DNA of 64,000 nucleotides. Origin: Phallusia mammillata. Its lineage: Eukaryota; Chordata; Ascidiacea; Phlebobranchia; Ascidiidae. The notes under the pieces are model-generated. The model searched no databases. It saw nothing but the letters and a program-made list of their open reading frames with translations, and was not told the DNA's origin. Shown one piece after another: positions 23,242 through 36,115 of this stretch. The position numbers and the translations under genes are program-made. The stretch's first letter is position 1. Every line of letters begins with the position of its first letter. The DNA lies in the NCBI GenBank assembly GCA_003260075.1, contig QLIY01000017.1, forward strand, positions 62,001-126,000, given 5' to 3'.

Positions 23242-26200
23242 TTATCTGACAGTAAACGGTTGTCGACTAGAATCATTGTCCGATTGTTCACCAGGAACTC
23301 CAGTCAAGCCTTGTGTACGACTTCGAGCGCTAAAACTCCCTGTGTCAATCACTTGGTCATCGCTGCTAAACCCGGTTTTACGATTTGGAGCCACTGCAAC
23401 AAATCTTGGAACAAAACGCGGTCTATCGTCCGACTGCAGAAGACTAGTATTATTGTCTCCCCCCCCCCACAAATCTTGGAACAAAACGCGGTCTATCGTC
23501 CGACTGCAGAAGACTACTATTATTGTCGTCGTTAGGCACAGATGTATCGACTTTGCGTACGGCTTTCTGCTCCGCTATCAATTGCCGTTCGTATGTATCC
23601 TCCGCTTCAAGTTGGCTTACGGTTACCTCAGGGTCAAGCGTGCGCTCGCGTCGATTTTCAATAAACAAGTCAGGCTGACTGTCTTTGAAATGAGCAAATG
23701 TTGCTGCACGTACAAATGAAGGCGGGTCTACGCGGCGTTTATGGCTTCCAGTGCTCGGGGGAGCTGCAACTGGTGGGGGTGCACCGTCTTGTGCCTTCTG
23801 GGCCATTACTACGGGTTCTCCGAAAACCATCGGCGGCCCTCGCGATATAGTTCTGCCTCTGGGAAGAGGCTTCATGGCTTCGACCCTATGTACTTGCACA
23901 GGGTAACGCATGTGCGCCGTCATTACGTCTGTTAAGTCCATGTTGGGTGGCAGGACCAGTTCTGATACAGTAGTATGTAGTTGGTCCTTACTACTTGTGG
24001 AATCATGTGGCGAACCAGAGTGATGTTCGTAATCCACATCAGATTTAGCCGAAAACGCAGTAAACGCTGTTTTCTGATGCCAGGGTTTCTTGAGCGACTT
24101 TAATGACATGTTGTACTTCTGAATAGGAACAACAACAGATCTGGGCTCGAATTTTTCGCCTTCGGTTGTTAGCGCTTCTGATTGGTCAACTTGTTTTGAC
24201 TCTTCAGGTGGGATTGCGCAATCGCTGGATTGACTGCTTGAAGGCTCAGTTCGGGTTTCAGACGAATCAGAAAGCTCAGTTAGACTGTTCAGTGCACGTT
24301 GATTTGACAGACGCCCGGCTAAAAATAATAAATTGTCATGAGAACATGTATTTCTATTTCATTCTACTGTTTTCGAAAATGTCCATTAAGTTAGTAACTT
24401 ATAAAGAGTTATTGATTATTCTGAATGTAGTCTGTACACGTTTTAGGGTACAGTGGGGTAAAACATGTAATTCCCGAAAAAAACATGCAATTCCTTTAAC
24501 TAATCCCCTATTTGCTATTAAAGTGTTAAATCCCCTATTTGCTATTAAAATATTTTTAGTGTACTCAAAGAACTATAGCATATGAAAGATAACGCTTTAT
24601 AGTTCCTAAACATGAAGCTTATTCTCGACAAAGGTTAAACGATGTTTGAAGCACATAGATCACCTAATGTAAAATTAATTTACCTGGAGCCTGGACGCGG
24701 TAGGGTGTGTAAATGTCCGCCGACTTTTTGCGTTGTTCTGCAAAAGGAATTTCGTCCGCCTCCCGTCTGCGCAGTTGATTGGGCGGTGAACCCCCCCCCC
24801 GCCGTCATTACGTCTGTTAAGTCCATGTTGGGTGGCAGAACCAGCTCGGATACAGTAGTATGTAGTTGGTCCTTACTGCTGGAGGAATCATGTGGCGAAC
24901 CCGAGTGATGTTCGTAATCCACATCAGATTTAGCCGAAAATGCAGTGAACGCTGTTTTCTGATGCCAGGGTTTCTTGAGCGACTTTAATGACATGTTGTA
25001 CTTCTGAATTGGAACAACAACAGATCTGGGCTCGAATTTTTCGGCTTCGGCTGTTAGCGCTTCTGATTGGTCAACTTGTTTTGACTCGTCAGGTGGAATT
25101 GCGCAATCGCTGGATTGACTGCTTGAAGGTTCGGTTCGTGTTTCAGACGAATCCGAAAGCTCTGTGAGACTATTTAACGCACGTTGATTGGAGAGGCGTC
25201 CAGCTAAACAAATTAAACGCCATAAGAAGATGTATGTCTATTTTATGGTACTGTTTTTCGCAAATGCCTGTCAGTATAAACATTTATGGATAATTATAAC
25301 TTAGTCTGTACACGTTTTTAGGAGACAATAGGGTGAAACATCCAATTACTTGGAGCCTCTTTTCGCTATACAATCTAAGTTCCGATTATATTTAGTGTAC
25401 TCAAAGGACTACAGAATGGGCAAGACAACGCTTCATAGTTCCTGAAACATAACGTGTTCTCGATACAGGTTAAACGACGTTGAAGCACATAGATCACCTA
25501 ATGTAAAATTAATTTACCTGGAGCCTGGACGCGGTATGGTGTGTAAATGTCCGCCGACTTTTTGCGTTGTTCTGCAAAAGGGATTTCGTCCGCCTCCCGT
25601 CTGCGCAGTTGATTGGGCGGTGAGAATCGCATTGTCACCATTGGTCGGGGTTCTTCGTTGGATGTAGGCGACGACGATCGGTACGGGTTGTAAAGCATGT
25701 ACTGCACCCTGCACAACCACATAATGCTGTAGATTTGCCAAACTGCAGAATCGAATTATATTCAATTGGTGCAAGACAGGCAATGTATACACTCGCTAGG
25801 TTTAATCTGCCAATTTTGTTCATTTACTTGCCTAAAAATCCATACCAACAGTACAAACTAAAATACGAATTACAAATGAAGCAACTGAGTCCCTTCGCAA
25901 CACAAGAAATTTTAATCCTCTTGCTCCACCCACTGGCACGTAATATAACACCATATCAAATCAATCTATTATTACGGATGCAAACCTAATTCAAATAAAA
26001 CCAAGCATGAAAAAATATATTAGTGTATAGCTTTTTCAGATTACATAGGCTACAATACAATATATTGGATACCGAATTGCTGATATCGGATAGAGGACCA
26101 ATTGTTACCAACATTGAAATTTGGTTGTTAACGAACCTAGTTTCCTCAGAATAACTTGGGTACAATGATTCCCCAAAGGTAACAAATAAGTCAGAACAAC

Positions 26201-29200
26201 CAGTACCTAACTAATTATATTAAAAAAAACACTGCACCTATACCGAGCGTAGTTGTCAACAAGAAGAGGACTTGAGAATATAAATGACAGTACGACAAAC
26301 TGTGTGGCCATAATCTTTAAAATATGAAAAAAAAAACTTAAAAAATGGACAAAGAAAAAAAACATTAATGTTGTCAATATGCTGGTATTTTTTGATTCCA
26401 TGAATGGCCTTGTAACAGCTCGATCAAGTACACAAAGCGCCCCCCCCCCCCCAACAGTACAAACTAAAATACGAATTACAAATGAAGCAACTGAGTCCGT
26501 TCGCAACACAAGGAATTTTAATCCTCTTGCTCCACCCACTGGCAGGTAATATCACACCATATCAAATCAATCTATTATTACGGATGCAAACCTAATTCAA
26601 ATAAAACCAAGCATGAAAAAATATATTAGTGTATAGTTTTTTCAGATTACATACACTACAATATATTGGGTACCGAATTGCTGATATCGGATAGAGGACC
26701 AATTGTTACCAATATTGAAATTTGGTTGATAAGTTATCAATCAATGATAACGAAGTTAGTTCCCTCAGAATAACTTGGGCACAATAATTCCCCAAAAGTA
26801 ACAAATATCCAGAACAACCGGTACCCAATTAATTATTACCTAGAAAAAACTCTGCACCTATAGGCTACCGAGCGTAGTCGTCAAAAAGAAGAGGACGGGA
26901 GAAAAAAAAGACAGATATATCACAGAACGACAAACTGTGTGACCATAATCTTTAAAATTTAAAAAATTAAAACATGGAGAAAGAAAAAAAGCGCATTATT
27001 GTTGTCACTATGCTGGTATTTTTTGATTCCACAAATGGCCTTGCAACAGCCCGATCAAGTACACCAAGCACCAAAAAATTAACAACCCGTTGCTACTTAC
27101 TTTCTTGCTTGATTGCTGACTTTATATCGAACACCACATATCTCTGAATACCCGTCATGGGCTTCTGGATTGTCAGTCTGTAATTTACGAACACTAAATT
27201 AAGTGCACTCGAAATGTTAGTTTAGCGAAACAAGATCACCAACGTACGTGTATTTCGTACTGCACGTTTGGTCCGTCCTGAATTCCAGCCATAAGTAATT
27301 GCTGTCGTAGTTGATGTTCCTGCTGCTTTCTGTCTTCCTCTGCAACCTTCAGCTCGGCCAATCTACAAACAACAAAGACGCATTTGTAGATCCAAAAACC
27401 ACACATTAGTGCAACGATTCTTCATTGGATTATGATTTTGTTTTACACAAATCCCTTTAATCGCATAGCCAAACATTGTATGAATTGGGAACTGGGTTAC
27501 AGGTTAGTCCAGTTTAATCCAGGAGTTTAATACTACATAGCAAGCACAGAATATGTGTAACACAGTGTAAAAGAAGTGGCACATGGATTTGATTACTTTG
27601 ACCAACCTTCTAGCCGCTCTTTCCTTGATACGTTCCTGCGCAAAAATTGGAATTCCGCCGTTGCTTCGATTCGCATATTTATTCACAAAACCTGGGTAGT
27701 TAACTTGTTGCTAAAGAAACGAAAAAATGTTTAAAAAAATATCTTTAACATCTACTGATATATTTAAACTGGCGCTTTTCCTTATACCTTAGATTTGATA
27801 ATTGTATCCTTTGATAGCGTATCCTCTGATACTTTTCGTTGCTGCGGTATTGACGATTGCACGTTAGATGGAGCAGAAACAGACTTGCCGATTCTCTGTT
27901 GACGTTTCTTTTTCTTTTTCTTGCGTGCTCCGCTTCCCGGCTGGGAGGAGCGAGTCTTACCACCAGAAGATGGAGCATCGGGAGGAAGCTCCGGTTCCGA
28001 ATCACTGTTGCTCTCCGAGCTTGATCTGCTCCCGAACAAAGGTGTTTAAATGCTATTAAGATACAACAATATTTCTGTCAAAACTTATTGGTTTGTTTAT
28101 ATTTACACAATCACTGCTTTCCATCTACTTTACTCTTTAGAGTGCCTGTATGTTTGCTGGCCTTTGGAGCAACCACTGCGTTTTTATCTCCCTTTTTCTG
28201 AATTTAACCGAATTGACATATTTCAGCAAACGAGGTTCTGTGTAATGTTTAGCGTTCTTTGTTTAACTTCGAAAAACAGCTAAAGACCTCGTTCCAATGC
28301 CCTTGAGTAACCTAATTTAATGAATGTTTCACTTATCATAAATGAAGAATGTCATGAAACTTACTCTGATTCCATTTCCAGTTGTTGGAGATTAAGTTGC
28401 TGCAAAAACTTAAAGCAGTTCACATCAAGTTCAAGATCGTTTTCCTCTTCATGTTGCTTTACTAATTCTTCACCGACTACAGTCTCGGGAAGTGTCTCTA
28501 CGTCATCAATTACGTCACAATCTGATGCCACGTCATCGAATGTCCGCTGCTGGTCAACGCTTTTCACTGGCTGCTTACTTCGAGTCTGCTTCCTGCATTC
28601 CTCGTTGATTGACTTTACGATGTCAGTTGAGTTTTGGACACCAATTTCCGCTGTCAAACCATTGCGCGGCGTTTCAGGCGCTGGACCTAAGAAAAATAGA
28701 AAATTTTGTCGTTTTTTTAAACTTTGTTGGGGTTAGAAAAGGGGAAAAATTATGGTGAACCTGAAAATGAATAGGGGATTTTTTCCTTTGTTCGGTGTGT
28801 AAAATAACATGAGAAAAAATTTGCACGTTGTTAGCGTCAAATAAGCCCATAGTGGTGAGTGTAACTTAAAAATCATATTTTCTGTTTTGCCATTCACAGA
28901 AATACTGTCTTGGAACATTACTGAAGAAAAAGGTAAAACGTGACCATAATACATACCCATCTGCTGATTTGAAGTTGAATTCGTTTGCAGCTGTTTGTCG
29001 GGCGGCCTGGAGGTTTTGGGTGCCAGCACTGGCATTGAGGTAGTTGTGGATGGTTTTCGATCCAGAAGAAGCTACAAAATAAACTAATTTTACGACTAGT
29101 AACAAATGACACAATTATACAACGCAACTTTTCAGTCGGTTTTAGGTACAATCATTTTCAAATTCATGTTTTGGCCCTAACCTAATCGATAGCCCAACTA

Positions 29201-32200
29201 ACAGTCAAAGTTTACAGTGTACGCCTTATGGAGCGAGTAACGACTGATGTTAGACAGAAAAGGGATCGATACGAACCTTTTGAGCAACTTCGCGAGTCAT
29301 TTCACGAATGGCACGGGATTTAGCGATTGGATCATTGCACACTCGCGAATATTCGAGAACGCATTCGCATAGTTTTCGTCCCATGAGTTGGAAGTCGTCG
29401 ATGTTAAAATGACGACCCTTGCTGTGTAAAATGACAAAATAACAAAAAAATAACAACATATGTATTTACAACTGTTGCATATTCAGTGCAAAACACTAAA
29501 CACTATAAATTCAAAAAATGATGTTTAAGGCATAAAACATACTCTTTGTTGAACTTGGTTCCAGAAAAAGAAGCTTCCATAGTAAAACTGTTGTAAATTC
29601 CCATTTGTCGAAACATCACGACACGACCGGTTGACTCTTTGCTTCTGCGTACTGCAAATTTTGTGCTATGGAAGGAGAATCTAAAAACAAAGTATCACAT
29701 CACACAAATTCAAAAAATCGATGACTTAAATGTGGTTATTTGGGCCAAAAAATCGAAACACCTAATCAGTAAGCAAGCACTGATTATCGAGTTACAATCA
29801 TAAAATGATCAAAACCGTAATCTTTAAAGCTGACAAGTTTCTTTCAACCACCTACTTTTTGACAGTAAATTTGGAAACATTTAATTTTGAACAAAAACAA
29901 ACACCGAAGGTAAGTAACCTACCGTTACGCTCAATTTGCACACCGTCAAATAAACCCGAGTACGACATGAAACGCTCTTACATTGTAGGAGTTTTGGCAT
30001 TCCTACTGTTCAAAGGTATAATCCTGCAACAAATCTGCAAATACTTTTACCTAGTGGGTGCAAGCCTGTACATAAGCCATGGAAACAATCTTTCTTCTAC
30101 AAAGTCGCGTGCGTCGTCCAAAGAACTTCGAGGCTTCTCTGGCACCTCTTGTGGAGCTTCAGTCGCAGGTTTTGCTTCTCCAGAATCTCCTCTTGGTTTT
30201 CGAACATTAGGCTTATTGTAAAGTGCTTTCCGTTCACACCCATACATAAACACCATGTGCTTTCGACTGTGGCCGTGCAGGTCGCAGTAGAGGATAATCT
30301 GCATGTCAAAACATCATTTAATCAAGGATCAACAAACATACAAAAGTCACATTACACAGATTATAATCTAATTATGATTTATACAGTAACATAACGCAGT
30401 TCCAGCTGTACAGCATGCCTTTAAGTATTTGTTTTGTTTGCCAAGTCGCGTTAATTTAAATTAGGGTGAAAGTTTTGTACGGTAGTTTTTTTCGCGTTAT
30501 AAATCCCAAACCATAACTGAAAGACATTATCATGGCTATAAAATTGCCGACAAGATTTATTTTGTGTTATGTTCACAATGGTGCGTTATGCTCACAATAA
30601 GTTCACTGTCAAAGCTGCAATACATTTTATTGTTTGAATTTTTTGGAGTTTGTGACTTCAACTGGGCTGATTGCACAAGCGGCCGAGACCAGAAAGGCGC
30701 AAACATTTTAGACATATTTTAGAGCCACTTCTCCATAATACCGGTATCGCTACAAGCGGCATAATATTCGCATAGATTAGAAACAACTAGTTCATGTGAA
30801 ACAACTGTTGAGCAATGAGATAAATCTATACCGGGTGGTCTTTGTTGAACTGATCGACCATCTGCTTCGTATGCCAAATCGTGGGAAATGTTCCCTGACG
30901 TGGGTGACGGTAGTTCCGGTTCAAGTCACGTGCCGCAAGTGACGTTCGGTAATTGCCGACGATTACGCCATCGGGATTCAGCATTGGCACAATCTAAAGA
31001 AAATTGTGGTGTGCAGCAAGGTGTCGTGATAGCAAGAATTTTAATTCTACAAACACGATTAGAAGTTGAGCAACCACAATAGACAGGACTTTATAGACAT
31101 TAATGCTACCTTGAACACATATTTCTGTCTAAGTTTTCTGGCGTTGGGTTGGTCTGAGGTGAGAAAATCAAGGACACCTTTCATCATCCAACTTGCTTGT
31201 GTTTCACCCGGATGCACTCTTGCAGTGAGGACGACGCCTTGTTTCTCCTGCACACAAGTGTGTTCTTAGCACTAGGAAAAGGTGGGTTCAAAAGTTATAT
31301 TTGTGTATGTTTAGGCAAAGAAACATGCCAGTATGTCAGTATGAAACTAACGTTTTGACATTTGCTACTCGTAAAACAAAGAAAAGGCGATATAAATTGG
31401 TACAGTTGTATCAAAGGCGACGGAAAATCATAACGAAAAGTATGCCTAGAGCCTGTCCAGGGATATTGATGCACATTTACCAAAATTAAATGCCAACTCG
31501 TCTACCTGATGAAAATCCTTATACTTGTCCTTCTCCCTGTCTGGGAATTCGGTAATGGTCAGAAGAAAGCAGGCGTTACCGGCCGTTGTCTCGCATAAAA
31601 CTTCCTTCTTCACATGCTGCGCGACCTCGGGGTCTTCCATCATTAAATCCAAATGCCGTCGCAGGTCGGAGTATGTGTAAGGGTAGCAATGTGCAAGGTA
31701 GATTGTGTCCTCTTCAACCCCGTCCCAATCGAATGTGACCTGCAGTTGAACGCGTTTTAAGTAGGATTTAAAGTGGTACTATAGTGTGGTGGGTTACGTA
31801 CGCAGTAGAAGTTTGACGTAGAATGACTGCAGTGGGGTACAGCTTTGTTTAAAGTTATATATTGGATTGCTATTGACGGCAAAATAAGGATAAATGTAGC
31901 CAGCCAAACAAGAAACACCGCGCTTTTAATTAAACAATACGCATGCCGAAATCGCCAGAAACGCGCTCATGTATATGGCAGACAAGAACCGCACAGCATC
32001 CCTTAAAATGATACACTTTTATGTTATGCCGAGGTTGGCTAAGCGGGAAACACCTAAAGTATCAAGGAAAGAAAATTACGACAACAAAGAAAGTTCTATA
32101 TTCCACACACTAATGTACGTCGTAACATCACAGCACGTACAACATCCCCAGGAAAAAAAGGATGGACTCGAGCGACCAGCAAACCCATCCCTTTCCAGCG

Positions 32201-35200
32201 ATTCTTCAAATAAAACCACTTAACGTTCCATCGGACACTAATCCTAGCGGTATCAACTTTAAAGTGCATTCATCCACAACAAAATCGGCTCACAGAACAA
32301 ACAAACAGCGGTTGATGGCCACGTTGGAACTATGGGGGCGTCGGGTTCAGTACGAAAGCGCTGAATGTCAAGTATTTGCCAAAAGCACTCGCAAGACACT
32401 TCGATCGGCTGCCACTCGACCGCGTTGATTGACTTTCGAGTGGCTTGCATTGAACGCGAATGGCCGTCGAACGCACAATAGCATTGGCGCACAAAAAGCA
32501 AATTCTGGTACGTTATAGCTGTGCTAAAGTTCAGGTGTCGGATATAACGAAGATTTGGCGTTGTAAATTTGCATGCTGCGAAATTTCAAACACTTACTCT
32601 TACAGTAAAACAATAGTCCAAAGGCTGTGCTTCAAGCTATGAAGTTGGTATACGTGGCACTTAGTGATGTAAACTTATATACCTCGAATTCCAGGCAGTA
32701 GTACTGGAGGTCCAATGAGAGGATGGCGTTCCGTGTGGCGTTGTTCCATGACATGTATTTTATGTTTTCACCCGAACGATGCCAACCAACGCCTTGTTCG
32801 TTTGCGAGATGCTCGGAATAGATAAGAGGTTTCATACCTACGTTGGGATTGAAAAAACACATGGCAGAATTGTCACACATTAAGAACACAAGCTTCTATG
32901 TTTCATTTTGATGAACTTTTCTTTTGGACGGAAACTGGCGATGTGTTTTAAGTGGGCTAAATTACTATTTATATTTGATAAGTAGAGACAGATCTGTCGG
33001 TCACCATCCTGTTACACAGGCTGATTCCTACAAGATAACGACGTACACAACTGAGTATATAAATTACCATAAATTATGAGTTTGCAAACGACTTGTGGAA
33101 ATACCTACCATAGTTGTACAAGCTGTCTTTCTTGAGCAGATTGATGATGTTAAACTTGTAAGTTCGACCTTTCTTAGCCTTCTGTACACGAAAGTAATAC
33201 CACTGCGTGTGACGATTCGTGTACATGTCCGTCCTCAATACCAACTCGTATTCAAATTCCGATCTGGAATTGAAGTTGACTTATTTACAGTTTTCTAAAG
33301 AAAACGAAAACTACAGACTTCGCAGAAGCGATAAGAGATTCAATTCTTAAATAGTAAGATGACAATGAGTCAAAAAAACTGCCTCAAATACGTTTTGTTT
33401 CAAAAACACGGTGAAGATACAGGGCATAGTAAACAGCAGGCAAGCTTTTTTATCAAAGTGTAATGATTTACATTTACATAATGGAAGAAAGCCGCATTCA
33501 AAATAGATTTTAAAATTTGAGTTTCAATTAAATGGATACTAACAATACGCAGACTTATGTGCTATGCCAATAAAGCTTAATCCTTGCGAAGCATTTGTTT
33601 CTGTAAAAGTGTTAAGGGCAAACCCAGATTATATGTGTAAAGCCCCAGCAGAGCCTGACAAAAATGTAACACTTACATTCTGCGCACTTGGCGCAAGTTT
33701 CCTGACTCAAAACGTGATTCGAATAACACGGATTCATCCATTCCATCGGGTACAGAGTGCGGCATAGGGGATCGAGACGACCTTTCGCAGTCATATATCA
33801 CCGGTTTACCCCTCCATATTCCTTTAGGGTTATTGGTACCATTAGTTTCGCTTTTGCCGTGTTGGGGTTGTTCCCGTGGCGAAAGGCCTAGGTTGGCAGC
33901 TTGTTGATGGTTTACAGGGTTCTGGACAATAGGTCTACTGTTGTTATTGTGATTCACAGCCTCTGGACGAAAATTCGGACGGGTATGCTGCTGCAGTTTC
34001 GTAACCCAGTTACCAGAATCGCTAGAGATTCTGCTACTACTGTTAATATTGATGTTGGTTTGTGAACGACTCTCGGTTGGTTTCGGGTATCTGTTGTTAT
34101 TGTTGTTGCTGCTGCGAGACACTGTAAAAATGGGTAAGTTTGACATTATTTAAAAAATGTAAACGCCAAATAGGTTATTAGAAGAAAAACCCAAAGAGTA
34201 ACTTTTTCTGTGTGTTAAAACCTGGTCGCAAATACATTAAATAAAGTCAGACCAAACATATTTGTTTTTGAGTCAAAAGCTGCAATTCAGCAACTGCGAA
34301 ATAGAGGAGAGTGGAAAAAACAAAAAAAGCATAACAGAAGTTTTTGCAAATATAACTCAAACCCTTCGCAAACTTCAACGTACGACAGGCCTATTGAAAA
34401 TGTCATACCCAATCAGGGTCTCCCAAGCATTTCCACACCAACTTCATGAACAATTTTCAACATCATTTGTGTTGTTATATATCTTACGTTTTATGCCGGA
34501 GCTGACAGATTCAAACTTACTCCCCTTCCAAAGATTTTCGGTCGAAATCGGTGACGATTCAATTAGTTTGGGGTGTTTTACCATCACATTGCGGCTACCT
34601 GGCCATTTGGGTAGCCTAAAGTCACGTGGCAGACATGAAGCCATTGTAGGCCAGAAGCGACTGCGGCGATGCAAATGGTTCGTGGGAAAAGTTTTGTCAA
34701 AGCCAATCCCCCGGTTTGCTAGCAGCTGGGGAATCCATTGCGAGCGGACTTCGTTTAAGCGCTGCTCGTTAGTTCGAGCCCTGAGTTGCTGCTGGCTTGA
34801 CCGAGAAGGCTTTTTGTTTGCATGTTGATCTGTTTGATGGTTGAAGCCTGATATAACACGGAATCTGGTAATGGGGGCGTCGTATAAAATCGTCGGAGTT
34901 TTCTTTCTGTGGTCACATGATTTTCTACCATTAGTAATATGCTTGCAAACTCCTTGCTGATGTAGCCTTGGCAGCGCAGAACGGTTGAGGTTCACGTGAC
35001 CGCATGGAGAAGCTCTTACTGGTCCTCTGCACGACTTTTCCAAAGAATTCATGTTTACTGCGCATCCCAAAAAACTATTGTCTTCACATTTTAAGCACCT
35101 TATTCCTGCTGTCTGTACAAAAGGTAAAACAAGCGTCTGACAAATGCAACTTCTTTCAAAAACTTTCGCCTGAGCTTTGATCAACACATTTCGGGGAGCT

Positions 35201-35274
35201 TGGGGCCTAGTTACACATAAATAGTAATTGTCACTTGCTACTGCGTTTATTTTACCACACACTTTTAACTTCAT
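23242..35274 (-). CDS. AGBL2/AGBL3: AGBL2/3-type cytosolic carboxypeptidase (CCP) with long C-terminal tail (about 1570 aa, 18 exons)
   Basis: Exons (- order): 35274-34521, 34121-33677, 33263-33109, 32837-32683, 31739-31506, 31247-31110, 30993-30832, 30298-30051, 29680-29543, 29421-29277, 29071-28957, 28686-28365, 28025-27788, 27710-27607, 27362-27248, 27177-27101, 25708-25518, 24318-23242. The N-terminal CCP domain has [11 protein letters not shown] and HTQWYYFRV. The M14 domain has the zinc site HPGE (exon 6) and His of DLHGHSRK (exon 8), substrate residues in [11 protein letters not shown] and RDLNRNY, and catalytic Glu in [10 protein letters not shown], so it looks active. Family role: removal of glutamates from polyglutamylated tubulin in cilia. 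Wording is closest to AGBL3. About 45 extra residues sit after FMYGC. The tail of over 600 residues has Ser-rich, acidic and poly-Lys parts. The last two exons are partly duplicated in the assembly. The start exon is the least certain. Confidence 0.9.
23401..23527 (-). repeat. Duplication across oligo-C run 23459-23468 in the last AGBL exon
   Basis: About 57 bp encoding [15 protein letters not shown] occurs before and after the C run in the same coding exon. With both copies the frame breaks into a Gly run; with one copy it continues smoothly to the stop at 23242. This favours an assembly duplication. Confidence 0.85.
23916..25623 (-). repeat. Duplication of the last two AGBL exons across oligo-C run 24791-24800
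   Basis: The block 24801-25623 (most of exon 17, the intron and the first 400 bp of exon 18) is repeated at 23916-24790. The copies differ at scattered sites, including conservative and silent codon changes (for example DSSSSK versus DSTSSK). In the order written, a fragment of exon 17 follows a truncated exon 18, which cannot yield one sensible transcript. Only 24318-23242 carries the complete last exon. Confidence 0.85.
25846..27050. repeat. Long intronic duplication across oligo-C run 26440-26452
   Basis: About 590 bp beginning CAACAGTACAAACTAAAATA is present on both sides of the C run inside an AGBL intron. Copies differ by substitutions and small indels (for example an extra AAGTTATCAATCAATGATAA stretch in the right copy), a level of divergence expected between two haplotypes of an outbred marine animal. 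Confidence 0.8.
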
Positions 35275-36115
35275 CGAGATCTAACGCCCTTTTCAACTTG
35301 ATACCTCAACCACTCCTAACTCCCAATTCCAAAAACAATTTCTGCTAATGGGTTATGACAATCCTACGAGAGCTCGTTAATAACAAGCCATCGACACGCT
35401 CCAATGCCCGCCATGGTAACCAGATTCCGAGATTGGAAAGTTTCACTGCGATTCGAGGAGCGTTCTGTTATAAAGCAAAACACAGCGCGTCCCAACCGTT
35501 GTCGTAGTCCCTTGGATCCAACTGTTGCCGAAACGCGGGTGTGAATGGTTCAAGATGACACGAGTGGCACTTGTCGCCAAACGATAAAGAGAAAAGTGAG
35601 AAATCACGGGGGAGGAGCGAAAAGAAAAAGAGAATGCATTTTCGTACAGCAACCAACGACAAAACGTTGCAAAAAATTGCAGAAAAATAAGTTCTTGACG
35701 GTGACTGGTAAAGGGCAATAGTTTCGCAGAATTTTGGAATTTAAATACTGTTCGTGGTTTAACATTGCGTGTTACGTTCAGTTCTACACAACGTATAAAT
35801 TGGAAAACCTCTCTTGTACAACCCATGACGCGTTAAACAGGTGGTCAAACCGGATACCGCATAAATGTCAGATTACTTGGAGCTTAATTCAGAACACATA
35901 GCTTATTAATTATTCATTGATTTACTCGAAATACATTGTGCGTAAAGGGGCTTTTATGTCAAGACAAACACGTTTCGATGATAAACATTTCCGTTTTGGG
36001 ACGAATACATGCCTGGGGTTGGGGTACTATATGATAGGGAGCAAAGATGCTAATTGACACCGAAAATTACAGGAGCGAACTGAAATACAAGAGTAGTTTA
36101 TAGTAAAGAAATGTG
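35275..36115. other. Spacer between the AGBL-type gene and the unrecognised gene
   Basis: It should hold the promoter and 5' UTR of the carboxypeptidase gene and the 3' UTR of its upstream neighbour. Open frames on the - strand at 35443-35826 lack a plausible splice context or domain, and I reject them as genes. Confidence 0.5.

Noticed and set aside
23231-23935. Plus-strand frames opposite the last AGBL exon
   Set aside because: Antisense shadows of a conserved coding exon, with no splice or domain support.
27101-27177. Alternative reading of the AGBL exon as [20 protein letters not shown]
   Set aside because: That frame looks more protein-like but does not join exon 17 in phase; the ACTGAC start joins both neighbours in phase. 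The choice is moderate, not certain.
35443-35826. Open frames on - after the stop of the unrecognised gene
   Set aside because: No acceptor in phase with the previous exon gives a sensible continuation, and the sequence looks like spacer.
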